DNA from: Schleiferilactobacillus perolens DSM 12744
GTDB lineage: Bacteria; Bacillota; Bacilli; Lactobacillales; Lactobacillaceae
Direction of reading: 5' to 3'
Length of the DNA: 64,000 nt
Assembly (NCBI RefSeq): GCF_001435585.1
Contig: NZ_AZEC01000013.1
Location: 1-64,000, forward strand
Numbering within the stretch: position 1 is the stretch's first letter; the number at the start of each line of letters is the position of its first letter. The notes beneath the pieces were generated by a model. That model worked only from the letters and a program-made list of their open reading frames with translations. It searched no databases and was not told the origin of the DNA. A program made the translations under genes and the position numbers. This document shows positions 6,926-15,207 of the stretch, piece by piece.

Positions 6926-7762
6926 ATGCATGACAACATTATTGATGTGCTTTACAGCAAACAGCCCCAGATGTCGGTCACAGACCGTAAAATCACGGCA
7001 GTCATTCTGGCTGATCCGGCGGTGCCGGTGAATATGACGATTTCTGAATTGGCCAAAGCGGCGACGGTGAGTGATGCGTCGGTGTCTCGTTTTTGCCGGA
7101 ACCTTGGTTTGGCCGGTTTCCATGAGTTGAAAATTGAACTGGCTAAGGTGGCAGAAAATCAGGACAGTTATTACCGCAGTATTGACCCCCACGATTTGCA
7201 AAAGTCGCTGCAGGCGATTACGGATAATAAGGTGGCGGAAATTACTGGGACTCTGAAGCACACCGCAGCGGCCACAATTGATTCCATTTTGGGGGTATTG
7301 GCGGCTGCCAGTATGATCCAAGTGGCGGCAGAGGGGGACACCTTTCCAGTGGCGGCGGATGCGGTTTATAAATTCAATCAATTAGGTATTTTGGCGGTGG
7401 CCGATCAATCCTGGGAAACCGCCATCGGGCAGACAATGAATTTGCCGGTGGGCGCAGTGCTGCTGGTTATTTCCAACTCTGGGGAAACACGTAATTTGTT
7501 GAAACAAATTGCTGTCGCTAAGGAAAAAGGAATTGCGATCATCGCCCTCACGAACCGGTCGGATTCCCCCATTGCGCTCCAGGCCGATTGGTACATCATG
7601 ACCGCGGTGCGGCAAAAAATTCTACAGTCGGAGTATTTCTTTTCCCGAGTCGCTGCCATGAGTGCCATCGAAGCGTTGTTCCTGCTGCTGTTGGCGCGGA
7701 ACAAGAATTATTTGCAGCATATTAAGCAGCATGAAGCACTGGTGGCGACCACTAAGGTTTAG
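6926..7762 (+). CDS. RpiR-family transcriptional regulator (HTH + SIS)
   Basis: A 278-aa protein with an N-terminal helix-turn-helix of the HTH_6 type (ISELAKAATVSDASVSRFCRNLGLAGFHELKI, residues about 37-68) and a C-terminal SIS sugar-phosphate-binding domain (VLLVISNSGETRNLLKQI, residues about 175-192). Such regulators sense phosphosugars. It is divergently transcribed from the RpiA-like/oxidoreductase operon, its most likely target. RBS GGCGGCGGG precedes the ATG. A shared terminator separates it from the convergent LacI-family gene. Confidence 0.9.
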   Translation: MHDNIIDVLYSKQPQMSVTDRKITAVILADPAVPVNMTISELAKAATVSDASVSRFCRNLGLAGFHELKIELAKVAENQDSYYRSIDPHDLQKSLQAITDNKVAEITGTLKHTAAATIDSILGVLAAASMIQVAAEGDTFPVAADAVYKFNQLGILAVADQSWETAIGQTMNLPVGAVLLVISNSGETRNLLKQIAVAKEKGIAIIALTNRSDSPIALQADWYIMTAVRQKILQSEYFFSRVAAMSAIEALFLLLLARNKNYLQHIKQHEALVATTKV

Positions 7763-7763
7763 C

Positions 7764-7827
7764 GGACAGGCACAAACATGCCCCAGAAATCACAGCACAA
7801 GATTTCTGGGGCCTATTTGTGTGTCCG
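7764..7827. terminator. Bidirectional terminator between rpiR-like and lacI-like genes
   Basis: CCCCAGAAATC and GATTTCTGGGG form an 11-bp stem (7781-7811), extended outward by GGACA/TGTCC and GGCACAAA/TTTGTG pairs. Convergent genes end on either side. Confidence 0.8.
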
Positions 7828-8847
7828 TTATTTTTTAGTCGGGGTGGTCTGACGTTCTTCAATGGTAAAAGGGATCTCGATGCGCTTGATTTGATCCACC
7901 TGGTCCCCTGCATGGACAGCTTCGGCCACGGCGGTGCGGCCAATGAGATCAAAACTTTGGGTCATACTGCTCAATTGCGGCCGCGCCCGGGTGCAGGTAC
8001 TGCTGCCGTCCACGCCAATCACGGCGAGGCTGCCAGGTGAAAAAGGCCGGCCCAAATCATATAACCCGTTCACGATGCCCAAGGCTGTGTCATCACTGGT
8101 GGCAAAGACAGCATCGACGGCGGTCTGGGGATGTTCAGAAAAGTCAGTGACGGCTGCCAACCCTGAATGGTAGCTATATTGACCATCACCAATAAATAAC
8201 CACTCCTTGGCTGGCGTGACATCATAGGCTTGCAATGCCGCCGTATAACCCGCGTACCGGTAACGACCAATAATATCTTTTTGCGGATCGGCGCCGACAA
8301 AGGCAATTCTGCGATAACCCCGGCGCAGCAACAGATCAGTGGCTTGGTAGCCAATCTGAAAGTCGTCGGAAGAGACAGATGAAATATTTAAATCGCTGGC
8401 GCTGGCGACTTCTTGCGGATAAATACGGGCTTGCCGCAGGGTGTCCACAACGGTTTGATCTGGCCGAACAGAGAGGAACAGCACAGCAAAAACCTGCCGC
8501 TCAATCATGCTTTTGACCACTCGCGTAATCGAAGCCTGATTGTCGCGCTGGGCATACATGATGGTGACTTCTACGTCCCTTTCCCGAGCTTCCGCTAAAA
8601 TACCTTGGATCACTTGGTCGTTAGCATTCGTGGCGGCCAGATAGTTGATCACGCCAATAGTACGCCGCTGTTGGGGACTGGCCAGGTCCGCTGCAGAGCG
8701 ATTTTTGAAATAACCAAGCTCAGCGGCCGCAGCCTGCACACGCTTGGCCGAAGCTGCGCTGTAGCGTCCCCGACCGTTAAGAATGCGGGAGACGGATGCA
8801 GTGGAAAGACCGACAGCGGCGGCAATGTCCTTAATGGTGACGCTCAA
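7828..8847 (-). CDS. LacI/GalR-family transcriptional regulator
   Basis: A 339-aa protein with the N-terminal LacI HTH (VTIKDIAAAVGLSTASVSRI, then LNGRGRYS) and a periplasmic-binding-protein-like effector domain (IGVINYLAATN..., VFATSDDTALGIVNGLYDLG, VIGVDG). I place the start at TTG 8847-8845 because GGAGGG lies about 6 bases upstream; the in-frame ATG at 8862 overlaps that RBS. The gene diverges from a sorbitol-type dehydrogenase and has a perfect palindrome over its own promoter, so it probably represses itself and the dehydrogenase. Effector unknown, likely a sugar or polyol. Confidence 0.9.
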   Translation of the reverse strand: MSVTIKDIAAAVGLSTASVSRILNGRGRYSAASAKRVQAAAAELGYFKNRSAADLASPQQRRTIGVINYLAATNANDQVIQGILAEARERDVEVTIMYAQRDNQASITRVVKSMIERQVFAVLFLSVRPDQTVVDTLRQARIYPQEVASASDLNISSVSSDDFQIGYQATDLLLRRGYRRIAFVGADPQKDIIGRYRYAGYTAALQAYDVTPAKEWLFIGDGQYSYHSGLAAVTDFSEHPQTAVDAVFATSDDTALGIVNGLYDLGRPFSPGSLAVIGVDGSSTCTRARPQLSSMTQSFDLIGRTAVAEAVHAGDQVDQIKRIEIPFTIEERQTTPTKK

Positions 8848-8882
8848 TAGAATTCCCTCCACGTAATCAGATTGTTAATGCC

Positions 8883-8911
8883 ATTATACCGATATGCGTA
8901 ATAATTACGCA
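8883..8911 (-). promoter_or_regulatory. lacI-like promoter with LacI-type operator
   Basis: On the minus strand TATAAT (8888-8883) is preceded by 17 bp and TGCGTA (8911-8906). The -35 lies inside the perfect 17-bp palindrome TGCGTAATAATTACGCA (8895-8911), a LacI-family-like operator, which suggests autoregulation. Confidence 0.65.
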
Positions 8912-8987
8912 AGCGGGCCACTTGCTGATCGCGGCCGCAAGAAGTCTGCTGCCAGGTCACAGACTCAAGGCATGCAAATCAAAAGTA

Positions 8988-9047
8988 TTGACAAAGCAAA
9001 CCTAACATGGCATCATTTGGGTAATCGAATGAGCAATCGTTTACTCA
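8988..9047 (+). promoter_or_regulatory. Promoter and LacI-type operator of the sorbitol-type dehydrogenase
   Basis: TTGACA (8988-8993), 17-bp spacer, CATCAT (9011-9016). Just downstream is TGAGCAATCGTTTACTCA (9030-9047), a nearly symmetric site with a central CG as in LacI-family (and CcpA cre) operators. Binding here would block the start of transcription. Confidence 0.55.
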
Positions 9048-9084
9048 AAACGATACGCAATTAGCAACCATTTTGGAGGTTTTA

Positions 9085-10203
9085 ATGATGATGGAACAAA
9101 AAACAGAAGTCGCTTTACCGGATATTCAAAAGGACAATTTACCCAAGACAACCCGCAGCGCGGTACTTAACAAAGTGTTTGATATTTCTTTAGAGCAAAC
9201 GCCTTTACCCGCCATGAAGCCCACCGATGTCTTGGTCAAGATTGTCGCCGTCGGTATTTGCGGCTCGGATGTTCACTATTATGACACCGGTCACATTGGC
9301 GATTTTGTCGTGAAGAAGCCATTGATTTTGGGTCATGAAAGCTCTGGTATTGTGGTCGCCACTGGTGATGATGTGCAAAACTTGAAGCGCGGTGATCGGG
9401 TCGCCATCGAACCGGGTGTTCCCTGCGGCCACTGCAGTTATTGCCGTAGTGGGCGGTACAACCTGTGTCCGAATATGCAGTTTATGGCGACTCCGCCGGT
9501 CAATGGTGATCTGTCCGAGCTAATTGTTTATCCCCAAGATTTCTTGTTCCCGATTCCAGACGATATGAGCTATGAAATCGCCACGTTGAACGAACCGTTC
9601 TCGGTGAGCATCCATGCGGCGCAACTATTGGGTATCAAGCCTGGCTCCTCGGTCTTCATTTCCGGCGGCGGCCCTGTCGGTCTGCTGGCTATTTTAGCCG
9701 CCCGAACCTTTGGCGCACACCAGATCATTGTCAGTGACACCCAAGATTTGCGGTTGCAAACAGCCAAAAAGATGGGCGCCGATCGGGTGATCAATGCTTT
9801 AAAAGAAGATCCCCGCAAGGTCATTGCCGAAATGACGAACGGCGAGGGTGTAGACTTTGTTTTGGAAGCATCCGGTAATCCGAAGGCGGAACAAGCCGCG
9901 TTACGCACGCTCAAACGCGGCGGCAAATTGGCTTACATCGGTGTCCCCACCACCGATGCTGTCCCTCTGGATATTCCGTTCATGACCGATCACGAAACCC
10001 AAGTCTTTGGTATCTTCCGTTACGCTAATACGTATCCGCTGGGCCTGGAGATCCTAGAAAAGCACATGGGCCTCGCCGAGAACCTGCTCACCGACTTCTA
10101 CCCACTAAGTCAGACCAAGGATGCATTAGAAAAGACCCGCACAGACAAGGGCGAATCACTCAAAGTCGTCATCTATCCTAACGAACAGTTACGGCATAAT
10201 TGA
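9085..10203 (+). CDS. Zinc-dependent medium-chain alcohol dehydrogenase, sorbitol/L-iditol 2-dehydrogenase-like
   Basis: A 372-aa cytosolic dehydrogenase expected to oxidise a polyol C2 hydroxyl with NAD+. It shows the catalytic-zinc motifs GICGSDVHYY and LILGHESSG, the four-Cys structural zinc site (CGHCSYCRSGRYNLC), and the Rossmann turn SGGGPVGLLA. The upstream TTG at 9073 overlaps the RBS GGAGGT (9075-9080), so translation should begin at one of the three tandem ATGs at 9085-9093. It is divergent from a LacI-type regulator with operators on both sides of the intergenic region and is followed by a terminator. Xylitol dehydrogenase is an alternative reading. Confidence 0.88.
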   Translation: MMMEQKTEVALPDIQKDNLPKTTRSAVLNKVFDISLEQTPLPAMKPTDVLVKIVAVGICGSDVHYYDTGHIGDFVVKKPLILGHESSGIVVATGDDVQNLKRGDRVAIEPGVPCGHCSYCRSGRYNLCPNMQFMATPPVNGDLSELIVYPQDFLFPIPDDMSYEIATLNEPFSVSIHAAQLLGIKPGSSVFISGGGPVGLLAILAARTFGAHQIIVSDTQDLRLQTAKKMGADRVINALKEDPRKVIAEMTNGEGVDFVLEASGNPKAEQAALRTLKRGGKLAYIGVPTTDAVPLDIPFMTDHETQVFGIFRYANTYPLGLEILEKHMGLAENLLTDFYPLSQTKDALEKTRTDKGESLKVVIYPNEQLRHN

Positions 10204-10237
10204 CGGTTCAACCCGGTCTTTGCCACTGAACATCAAG

Positions 10238-10280
10238 AAGCCCCGCCAACTCTGTATTTTCAAAGGGTTGGCGGGGTTTG
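10238..10280 (+). terminator. Terminator after the dehydrogenase
   Basis: GCCCCGCCAAC and GTTGGCGGGGT form a GC-rich stem followed by TTTG. Confidence 0.85.
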
Positions 10281-10373
10281 TATTCCCTCAAAAATGCGTA
10301 ATTTGTCTGGCTTTTTGTCTCCGCTAATGGATCGGCATCCGACCATCAGACTGGCCACCGACTAAAACTTGTC

Positions 10374-10727
10374 TTAAACATGACGATTTCTCTTCCGCAC
10401 AATTTGTTTGTGCGTATCCACAATTCCAACTACCAAGGAGATACCAGCGATAAACAAGAATATAAATCCAAGATCTTGATCGGCATCACGAATCACCCCA
10501 TACGCCAGAATGGCAATCGTAGCCGATGTGAGATATAGAGAATACGACTTCGTCCATGCCGATCCCCTAATGTAGAGCATGATCAAAACGAATACGGGCA
10601 ACAAGAAAATCAGCAGAATAATCTTTCCCCGCATTGTCGTATACCCACCACCCAAGAGCAGCAATGCGTAAAGATATACAATCAATATTACAGATAGCAG
10701 TACAGCACGGGCGCTTTTTCTATTCAT
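10374..10727 (-). CDS. Small integral membrane protein, unknown
   Basis: A 117-aa protein with four hydrophobic segments (about 8-25, 35-52, 62-78, 85-105) and a basic C-terminus (KQIVRKRNRHV). I choose ATG at 10727 (MNRKSARAVLL) because GGAG lies about 10 bases upstream; a longer GTG start at 10751 is possible. No family recognised and no operon partner; the neighbours are separated by terminator or repeat sequence. Confidence 0.6.
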   Translation of the reverse strand: MNRKSARAVLLSVILIVYLYALLLLGGGYTTMRGKIILLIFLLPVFVLIMLYIRGSAWTKSYSLYLTSATIAILAYGVIRDADQDLGFIFLFIAGISLVVGIVDTHKQIVRKRNRHV

Positions 10728-10831
10728 GCTAAACACACTCCAAAGTTCCACCTAACAATGACTTTAAGAACAATCAGAATGTCCCCTTATATTATATTCC
10801 CCAAAGCGACCTGTTGTTGTTCAGATGCTCA

Positions 10832-10868
10832 CATTTCACCGCGGATTGCGCAGCTTTGGCACGGCCCC
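10832..10868 (-). repeat. Solo end-module (B) of the dispersed palindromic element
   Basis: The segment CATTTCACCGCGGATTGCG followed by CAGCTTTGGCACGG matches the end module found in copies C, D and E, without the other half. It is a truncated relic lying in the gap upstream of the XRE operon. Confidence 0.6.
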
Positions 10869-11001
10869 ATCACCACAAGCTTTTAGCCCATCTTTTTTGT
10901 ATACCTCTGGTTGATTTTTCTCTCGATTAGTTGACAACCACTCCATATACTTTCCCCCACCGACCGCTTAGAATTAGCAATGTAGAGAGAAGGAAAACGA
11001 C

Positions 11002-12120
11002 ATGCGAGTGAACATTGGCCCCGTGCTGGTCACCCAGCGCAAAGAGCGCGGCATCACCCAACAGCAATTAGCAGATTTCATCGGTGTTTCCAAAGCGGCT
11101 GTCTCCAAGTGGGAGACTGGCCAAACTTATCCAGACATCACCCTATTACCGGCTCTGGCTGCGTACTTTGATTTACGGATCGATGATCTGCTCGATTACG
11201 AACCGCAACTGTCGACCAAAGAAATTCAAAACATTTATGCGTCGCTGAAAGATTCCTTTGAAACCGAGTCAGGCGCGGTCGTCTTGCAAAGAATTCGCAG
11301 CTTTGTGCGGCGGTACTATGCCTGCTATCCGTTCATTCAACAAATGGGTATGCTGTTGATCAATCATTTCGATTTGCTGCCGGGAAAGTCGAGTGATGAC
11401 GAATTGAAAACTTATGTGCCAGAAGCCCAAAAGCTATTTGTCCATGTGCGGGAAAATGCCCAGGACTCCGCATTGGTGGCCCAGGCTAAAAATATGGAAG
11501 GCTACACATTGCTGATACAGAACAAACCGGAGCAAGTACTGGCCCTCCTTGGCACCCGCACACCGGTCTTTTTACCCGCAGAGAGCCTGATTGCGACGGC
11601 CTATCAGCAGCAAAATCAGACCACGAAGGCTAGGGCTGTGTATCAAAGCGCGCTGGCCCAATACTTATCCATCATGATGAGCCAGTTCAGTAATTACCTG
11701 CAGCTATTAGTGGACGATCCAGCAAAGTTTGCGGAAACCTATCGGCGAGCGCAGGGACTGGCTCAAGTGTTCCATTTCGCCCAGCTTAACCCAGTCGCCA
11801 TGATGAACTTTCTGCTTTCCGCGGCGACAGGCTTTGCCCAGCAGCACCAGGCCGATCTGCTATTCACGGTACTGAGCGATTACGCGGCCATTTTCACTGC
11901 GACGCCATTTCCGGTGCAACTGTACGGGGATGATTATTTTGATCAAATTGGCGATTGGCTGGAACACCTGGATATTGGCACCCAACTGCCCCGAGATCCC
12001 AAAAAGGTGCAGGCTGGTTTACGAGATTATGTACTGCACGGGCCGATGTTTGCACCATACCAGGGCGACCCGCGGATGACTGCGATTCGACAACAAATGG
12101 AGGCTAATCATGAACAATAA
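11002..12120 (+). CDS. XRE-family regulator with C-terminal helical (TPR-like) domain
   Basis: A 372-aa protein. Residues about 5-60 are a Cro/C1-type HTH (LVTQRKERGITQQQLADFIG, then VSKAAVSKWETGQTYPD). The remainder is all-helical and resembles the tetratricopeptide-like domain of related LAB regulators. It is the first gene of an operon whose next members are a PLDc_N membrane protein, an ABC ATPase and an ABC-2 permease, so it probably controls that exporter in response to a small molecule, peptide or envelope stress. RBS AGAAGGAAAA precedes the ATG. Confidence 0.85.
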   Translation: MRVNIGPVLVTQRKERGITQQQLADFIGVSKAAVSKWETGQTYPDITLLPALAAYFDLRIDDLLDYEPQLSTKEIQNIYASLKDSFETESGAVVLQRIRSFVRRYYACYPFIQQMGMLLINHFDLLPGKSSDDELKTYVPEAQKLFVHVRENAQDSALVAQAKNMEGYTLLIQNKPEQVLALLGTRTPVFLPAESLIATAYQQQNQTTKARAVYQSALAQYLSIMMSQFSNYLQLLVDDPAKFAETYRRAQGLAQVFHFAQLNPVAMMNFLLSAATGFAQQHQADLLFTVLSDYAAIFTATPFPVQLYGDDYFDQIGDWLEHLDIGTQLPRDPKKVQAGLRDYVLHGPMFAPYQGDPRMTAIRQQMEANHEQ

Positions 12121-12325
12121 TGTACAAGTATTAATAAAATATTTACCGATTTTTATCCCGCTGATTATATTGGAACTGGCCTTGATGGTCACGGCACTGG
12201 TCCACGTATTACGCCACCCCCACTACCGGTTTGGCAATAAAGTGATGTGGATCATCATCGTGGTCTTCATTCAAATCATCGGACCGATTGTGTATTTCGT
12301 ATTTGGTCGAGGCGAAGATAACTAA
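12110..12325 (+). CDS. PLDc_N-domain small membrane protein (YxlE-like)
   Basis: A 71-aa protein with two transmembrane segments and the conserved end VVFIQIIGPIVYFVFGRGED, typical of the phospholipase-D N-terminal-like (PLDc_N) family. It overlaps the XRE gene by 11 bp and the ATPase gene by 1 bp. In the Bacillus subtilis sigY operon a PLDc_N protein (YxlE) likewise precedes an ABC ATPase and permease (YxlF, YxlG), so it is probably an accessory or negative-regulatory subunit of the exporter. Confidence 0.82.
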   Translation: MNNNVQVLIKYLPIFIPLIILELALMVTALVHVLRHPHYRFGNKVMWIIIVVFIQIIGPIVYFVFGRGEDN

Positions 12326-13242
12326 TGACTGATATTTTAACGCTGCACCATGTCCAGAAGCGCTTTGGCAGCCAACAAGTGTTGCAGGACGTGGATTTTA
12401 GCATTCCCACTGGTTCGATTTTTGGCTTTGTGGGTGAAAATGGCGCGGGTAAAACCACGACCATGCGCTTAATTTTGGGATTGGAAAAAATTGACAATGG
12501 GCAGATCGAAGTGGGGGATGTACCGGTCACTTTTGGCGCCACCAAGACCAACCGGATCACCGGGTATTTACCAGACGTACCGGCCTTCTACAGTTATATG
12601 ACCCCCCGCGAGTATCTTAACTTATGTGCTGAAATCACCGGGATTCCCAATCGAGCGGCCAAGATTACTGAGATGCTGCAACTGGTCGGGTTGCCGGATA
12701 ATAAACATCGGATTCGCGGCTTTTCCCGAGGAATGAAGCAACGTCTTGGCATTGCCCAGGCATTATTGAACGATCCTCAGCTGCTAATCTGTGATGAGCC
12801 CACCAGTGCGTTAGACCCTGCCGGCCGCAACGAGTTTCTGGAATTGTTGGCGTCTTTACGGGGCAAAGTCACCGTGCTTTTTTCGACGCATATTCTCAGT
12901 GACGTAGAACGGATCAGTGATCGGGTAGGAATTCTCCACGACGGGCGGCTGCAGGCTTGTGACACGTTGACCAATTTGCACCAGCAATATGGTCAGTCCC
13001 AAATCGCCATCAGTTTTGCGGCACCAGCCGCTGCCCAGCAGTGTGCGACGGTGCTGCGGCCGACTTTTGGCGATCAGGTGACAGTGACGGAGACGACGGT
13101 GACACTGACCTACCAGGGCGATTATACCGCGGCGGCGCAGCAGGTTTTGCGGGCCTTAGTGCAAGCCGACCTGACGCCCACGGCGCTGCATAAAGTGGAT
13201 CCGACGTTGGAACAAATCTTTTTGGCGGTGATTAAGAAATGA
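12325..13242 (+). CDS. ABC-2-type exporter ATP-binding protein
   Basis: A 305-aa ATPase. Walker A is GENGAGKTT (residues about 38-46), the signature appears in the degenerate form FSRGMKQRLG, Walker B is LLICDEPTSALD, and the switch is FSTHIL. The C-terminal extension (about 215-305) is typical of bacitracin/YxlF-type drug-export ATPases. It pairs with the permease at 13239, which it overlaps by 4 bp. Confidence 0.92.
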   Translation: MTDILTLHHVQKRFGSQQVLQDVDFSIPTGSIFGFVGENGAGKTTTMRLILGLEKIDNGQIEVGDVPVTFGATKTNRITGYLPDVPAFYSYMTPREYLNLCAEITGIPNRAAKITEMLQLVGLPDNKHRIRGFSRGMKQRLGIAQALLNDPQLLICDEPTSALDPAGRNEFLELLASLRGKVTVLFSTHILSDVERISDRVGILHDGRLQACDTLTNLHQQYGQSQIAISFAAPAAAQQCATVLRPTFGDQVTVTETTVTLTYQGDYTAAAQQVLRALVQADLTPTALHKVDPTLEQIFLAVIKK

Positions 13243-14006
13243 AAGATGTATGGTTTTTCTTCAAAAAAGAATTGCTGGAATCATGGCGGACGTATCGCTT
13301 CATGATCCTAGCAGTCGTGTTCTTGATTTTTGCGCTGATGAGTCCATTTATCGCTAAGCTGACGCCGGAGATTATGAAAATGAGTTTCGGTGACAGCCTG
13401 GGCATTAAACTGCCTAAGCCGACATCGGTGGATTCCTGGACTCAGTTTTATAAAAACATCGCTCAAATTGGCATCTTTGTGGTCGCCATCATGTTTGGCG
13501 GCACAATGAGCCAAGAGCTGAGCAGGGGGACCTTAATCAATCTGGTCACGAAGGGTCTGTCTCGGTGGGCAGTTGTGGCGGCCAAATATCTCTGTCTTGT
13601 CGTGGAATGGGTCGTCGTGGTAAGCAGTGCATTTTTCGTGACTTGGGGGTACACGGTATACTTTTTCCCCGATAGCCGTAGCCCCCATGTGGTGGCCGGT
13701 TTTCTCCCGCTGTTGTTGTTCGGTCTATTCTTCTTGGCTGTGATTCTGTTCGGCTCCACCTTGGCCCGCAATAGTTATGGCGGTTTACTGTTCACCATTC
13801 TGGTGATGGCCGTCCTTTATCTGGTGAACCTGTTCAAAGATGCGCAGAATTACAATCCAGTGTCGCTGATCGGCGACAATATGGCACTGGTGCAAGGGAC
13901 CAAAGACTTGGCCAAACTTGCCCCGGGCATGGCTATCGCTGTGGTAGCGACGGGATGTTTGCTCGGCGGTGCAGTGGCGGTGCTGAATAAGAAAAAGCTG
14001 GCATAG
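13239..14006 (+). CDS. ABC-2-type permease
   Basis: A 255-aa protein with about six membrane segments. Its N-terminal part, FFFKKELLESWRTYRFMILA, is the usual cytoplasmic start of ABC-2 permeases, and the segment SQELSRGTLINLVTKGLSRW is the conserved coupling region. It is the last gene of the XRE-PLDc_N-ATPase-permease operon. The substrate may be an antimicrobial peptide or lipid; this is inferred from the sigY-operon analogy. Confidence 0.9.
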   Translation: MKDVWFFFKKELLESWRTYRFMILAVVFLIFALMSPFIAKLTPEIMKMSFGDSLGIKLPKPTSVDSWTQFYKNIAQIGIFVVAIMFGGTMSQELSRGTLINLVTKGLSRWAVVAAKYLCLVVEWVVVVSSAFFVTWGYTVYFFPDSRSPHVVAGFLPLLLFGLFFLAVILFGSTLARNSYGGLLFTILVMAVLYLVNLFKDAQNYNPVSLIGDNMALVQGTKDLAKLAPGMAIAVVATGCLLGGAVAVLNKKKLA

Positions 14007-14123
14007 TGGTCTAGTCCATTGTGCTGTGAAGGCCAGAGCATTCTCGCGTTTCGTTGCTTTCCGCATAGCAACGGCATTGGGACGGAGAAAGATATAACAT
14101 TTTCGTAACGTCTAAGCAATTTG

Positions 14124-14163
14124 ATTGCGTTTTCCTAGGCCCACCGGTACAATTGTTTTGTAC
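14124..14163 (+). promoter_or_regulatory. Candidate promoter and inverted repeat upstream of esterase
   Basis: TTGCGT (14124-14129), 18-bp spacer and TACAAT (14148-14153) resemble a promoter. The -10 sits inside GTACAATTGTTTTGTAC (14147-14163), a 6-bp inverted repeat that could be a repressor site. Confidence 0.4.
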
Positions 14164-14193
14164 GATATTGGAACCGGAAGGGAGTGGGTGCGG

Positions 14194-15207
14194 ATGAAGA
14201 AAGTGCTGCGGGTTCTGCAGGGTGTCGGTAAATGGATCGGTTTTGTTTTGCTGGCTTTTATCACTGGTATTGTAATTTCGTTCAATACGTCGCCGAAGCT
14301 GTTTGCCTCGATGATTGCCCAGATGCCGCAGTTGGCGAAAGTTGGTCCATCTCCCAAGGGTTGGGACCAATATGAAGTCCAAGTGCACCGTACCGCCAAT
14401 ATTACGTATCCATCTAAATTCACGAATAACACACTGGATCTGTATACCCCAGATAAAAATCAGGGTAAACAGCCAGTGATTTTCTGGTTGCACGGCGGCG
14501 CTTTTGTCTCCGGCAGCAAGGAGGCGGTTCGGGATTGGGCATACAAGATGACGGCGACCCAGGGCTACAACATGGTCGCAGTCAACTACGAAGTGGCTCC
14601 CAATGCCCAATATCCGGATCAAATCATTCAACTTGGGGAAGCCATTCAATACTTTAAGGATCATCAGGCGGAATATCCCCAGCTGGATATGAATCGGATT
14701 ATCATCGGTGGTGATTCGGCTGGTGCCCAGATGGCGTCGCAGTATATTGCGGTGCAAACTAATCCGAAGCTGGCCAAGGAAATGAATTTGACGCCGCAAC
14801 TGGCACCGAAGCAGATCATTGCGGCGGTATTGTATTGCGGCCCATACGATATGAAGACATTGGCGACGATTCAAAACAAAGCGCTGCAATTCATGGTCAA
14901 TCAGTTGGGGTGGGCGTACATGGGCACCCGTGACTGGGTGAACACCAAACAAGCGCAGGAGTCATCGACCACAGATCAGGTCACCGATGACTTCCCACCG
15001 ACCTTCTTAACAGATGGCAACACAGGCTCCTTTGAAGGCCATGCCCAGAAACTGGCCAGTGTGTTGAAAGAACACAATGTGCCCGTCTCCACGTTATTCT
15101 TTGGACCGAATCAGGCGGTCTATCATGAATATCAATTCCAGTTACGGTCCAAGAATGCGGTGCTGGCCTTTAATCAGACTGCGGCGTTCTTGAATCAGTA
15201 TCGCTGA
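14194..15207 (+). CDS. Alpha/beta hydrolase (HSL/esterase-lipase family), membrane-anchored
   Basis: A 337-aa protein. An N-terminal hydrophobic segment (about 13-31) anchors or exports it; the hydrolase domain follows. The oxyanion motif HGGAF (about residue 95) and nucleophile elbow GDSAGA (about 170) are clear, with late acid and His candidates (FLTDGNTG, YHEYQF). It should hydrolyse short carboxyl esters at the cell surface. The start is ATG 14194 with AAGGGAG upstream; the longer frame from 14125 crosses the promoter. The stop overlaps the next gene's ATG by one base (TGATG), so the two are translationally coupled. Confidence 0.85.
   Translation: MKKVLRVLQGVGKWIGFVLLAFITGIVISFNTSPKLFASMIAQMPQLAKVGPSPKGWDQYEVQVHRTANITYPSKFTNNTLDLYTPDKNQGKQPVIFWLHGGAFVSGSKEAVRDWAYKMTATQGYNMVAVNYEVAPNAQYPDQIIQLGEAIQYFKDHQAEYPQLDMNRIIIGGDSAGAQMASQYIAVQTNPKLAKEMNLTPQLAPKQIIAAVLYCGPYDMKTLATIQNKALQFMVNQLGWAYMGTRDWVNTKQAQESSTTDQVTDDFPPTFLTDGNTGSFEGHAQKLASVLKEHNVPVSTLFFGPNQAVYHEYQFQLRSKNAVLAFNQTAAFLNQYR

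Noticed and set aside
14125-14193. N-terminal extension of the esterase frame
   Set aside because: It covers the likely promoter and inverted repeat; ATG 14194 has the proper RBS and starts a normal signal/anchor segment.
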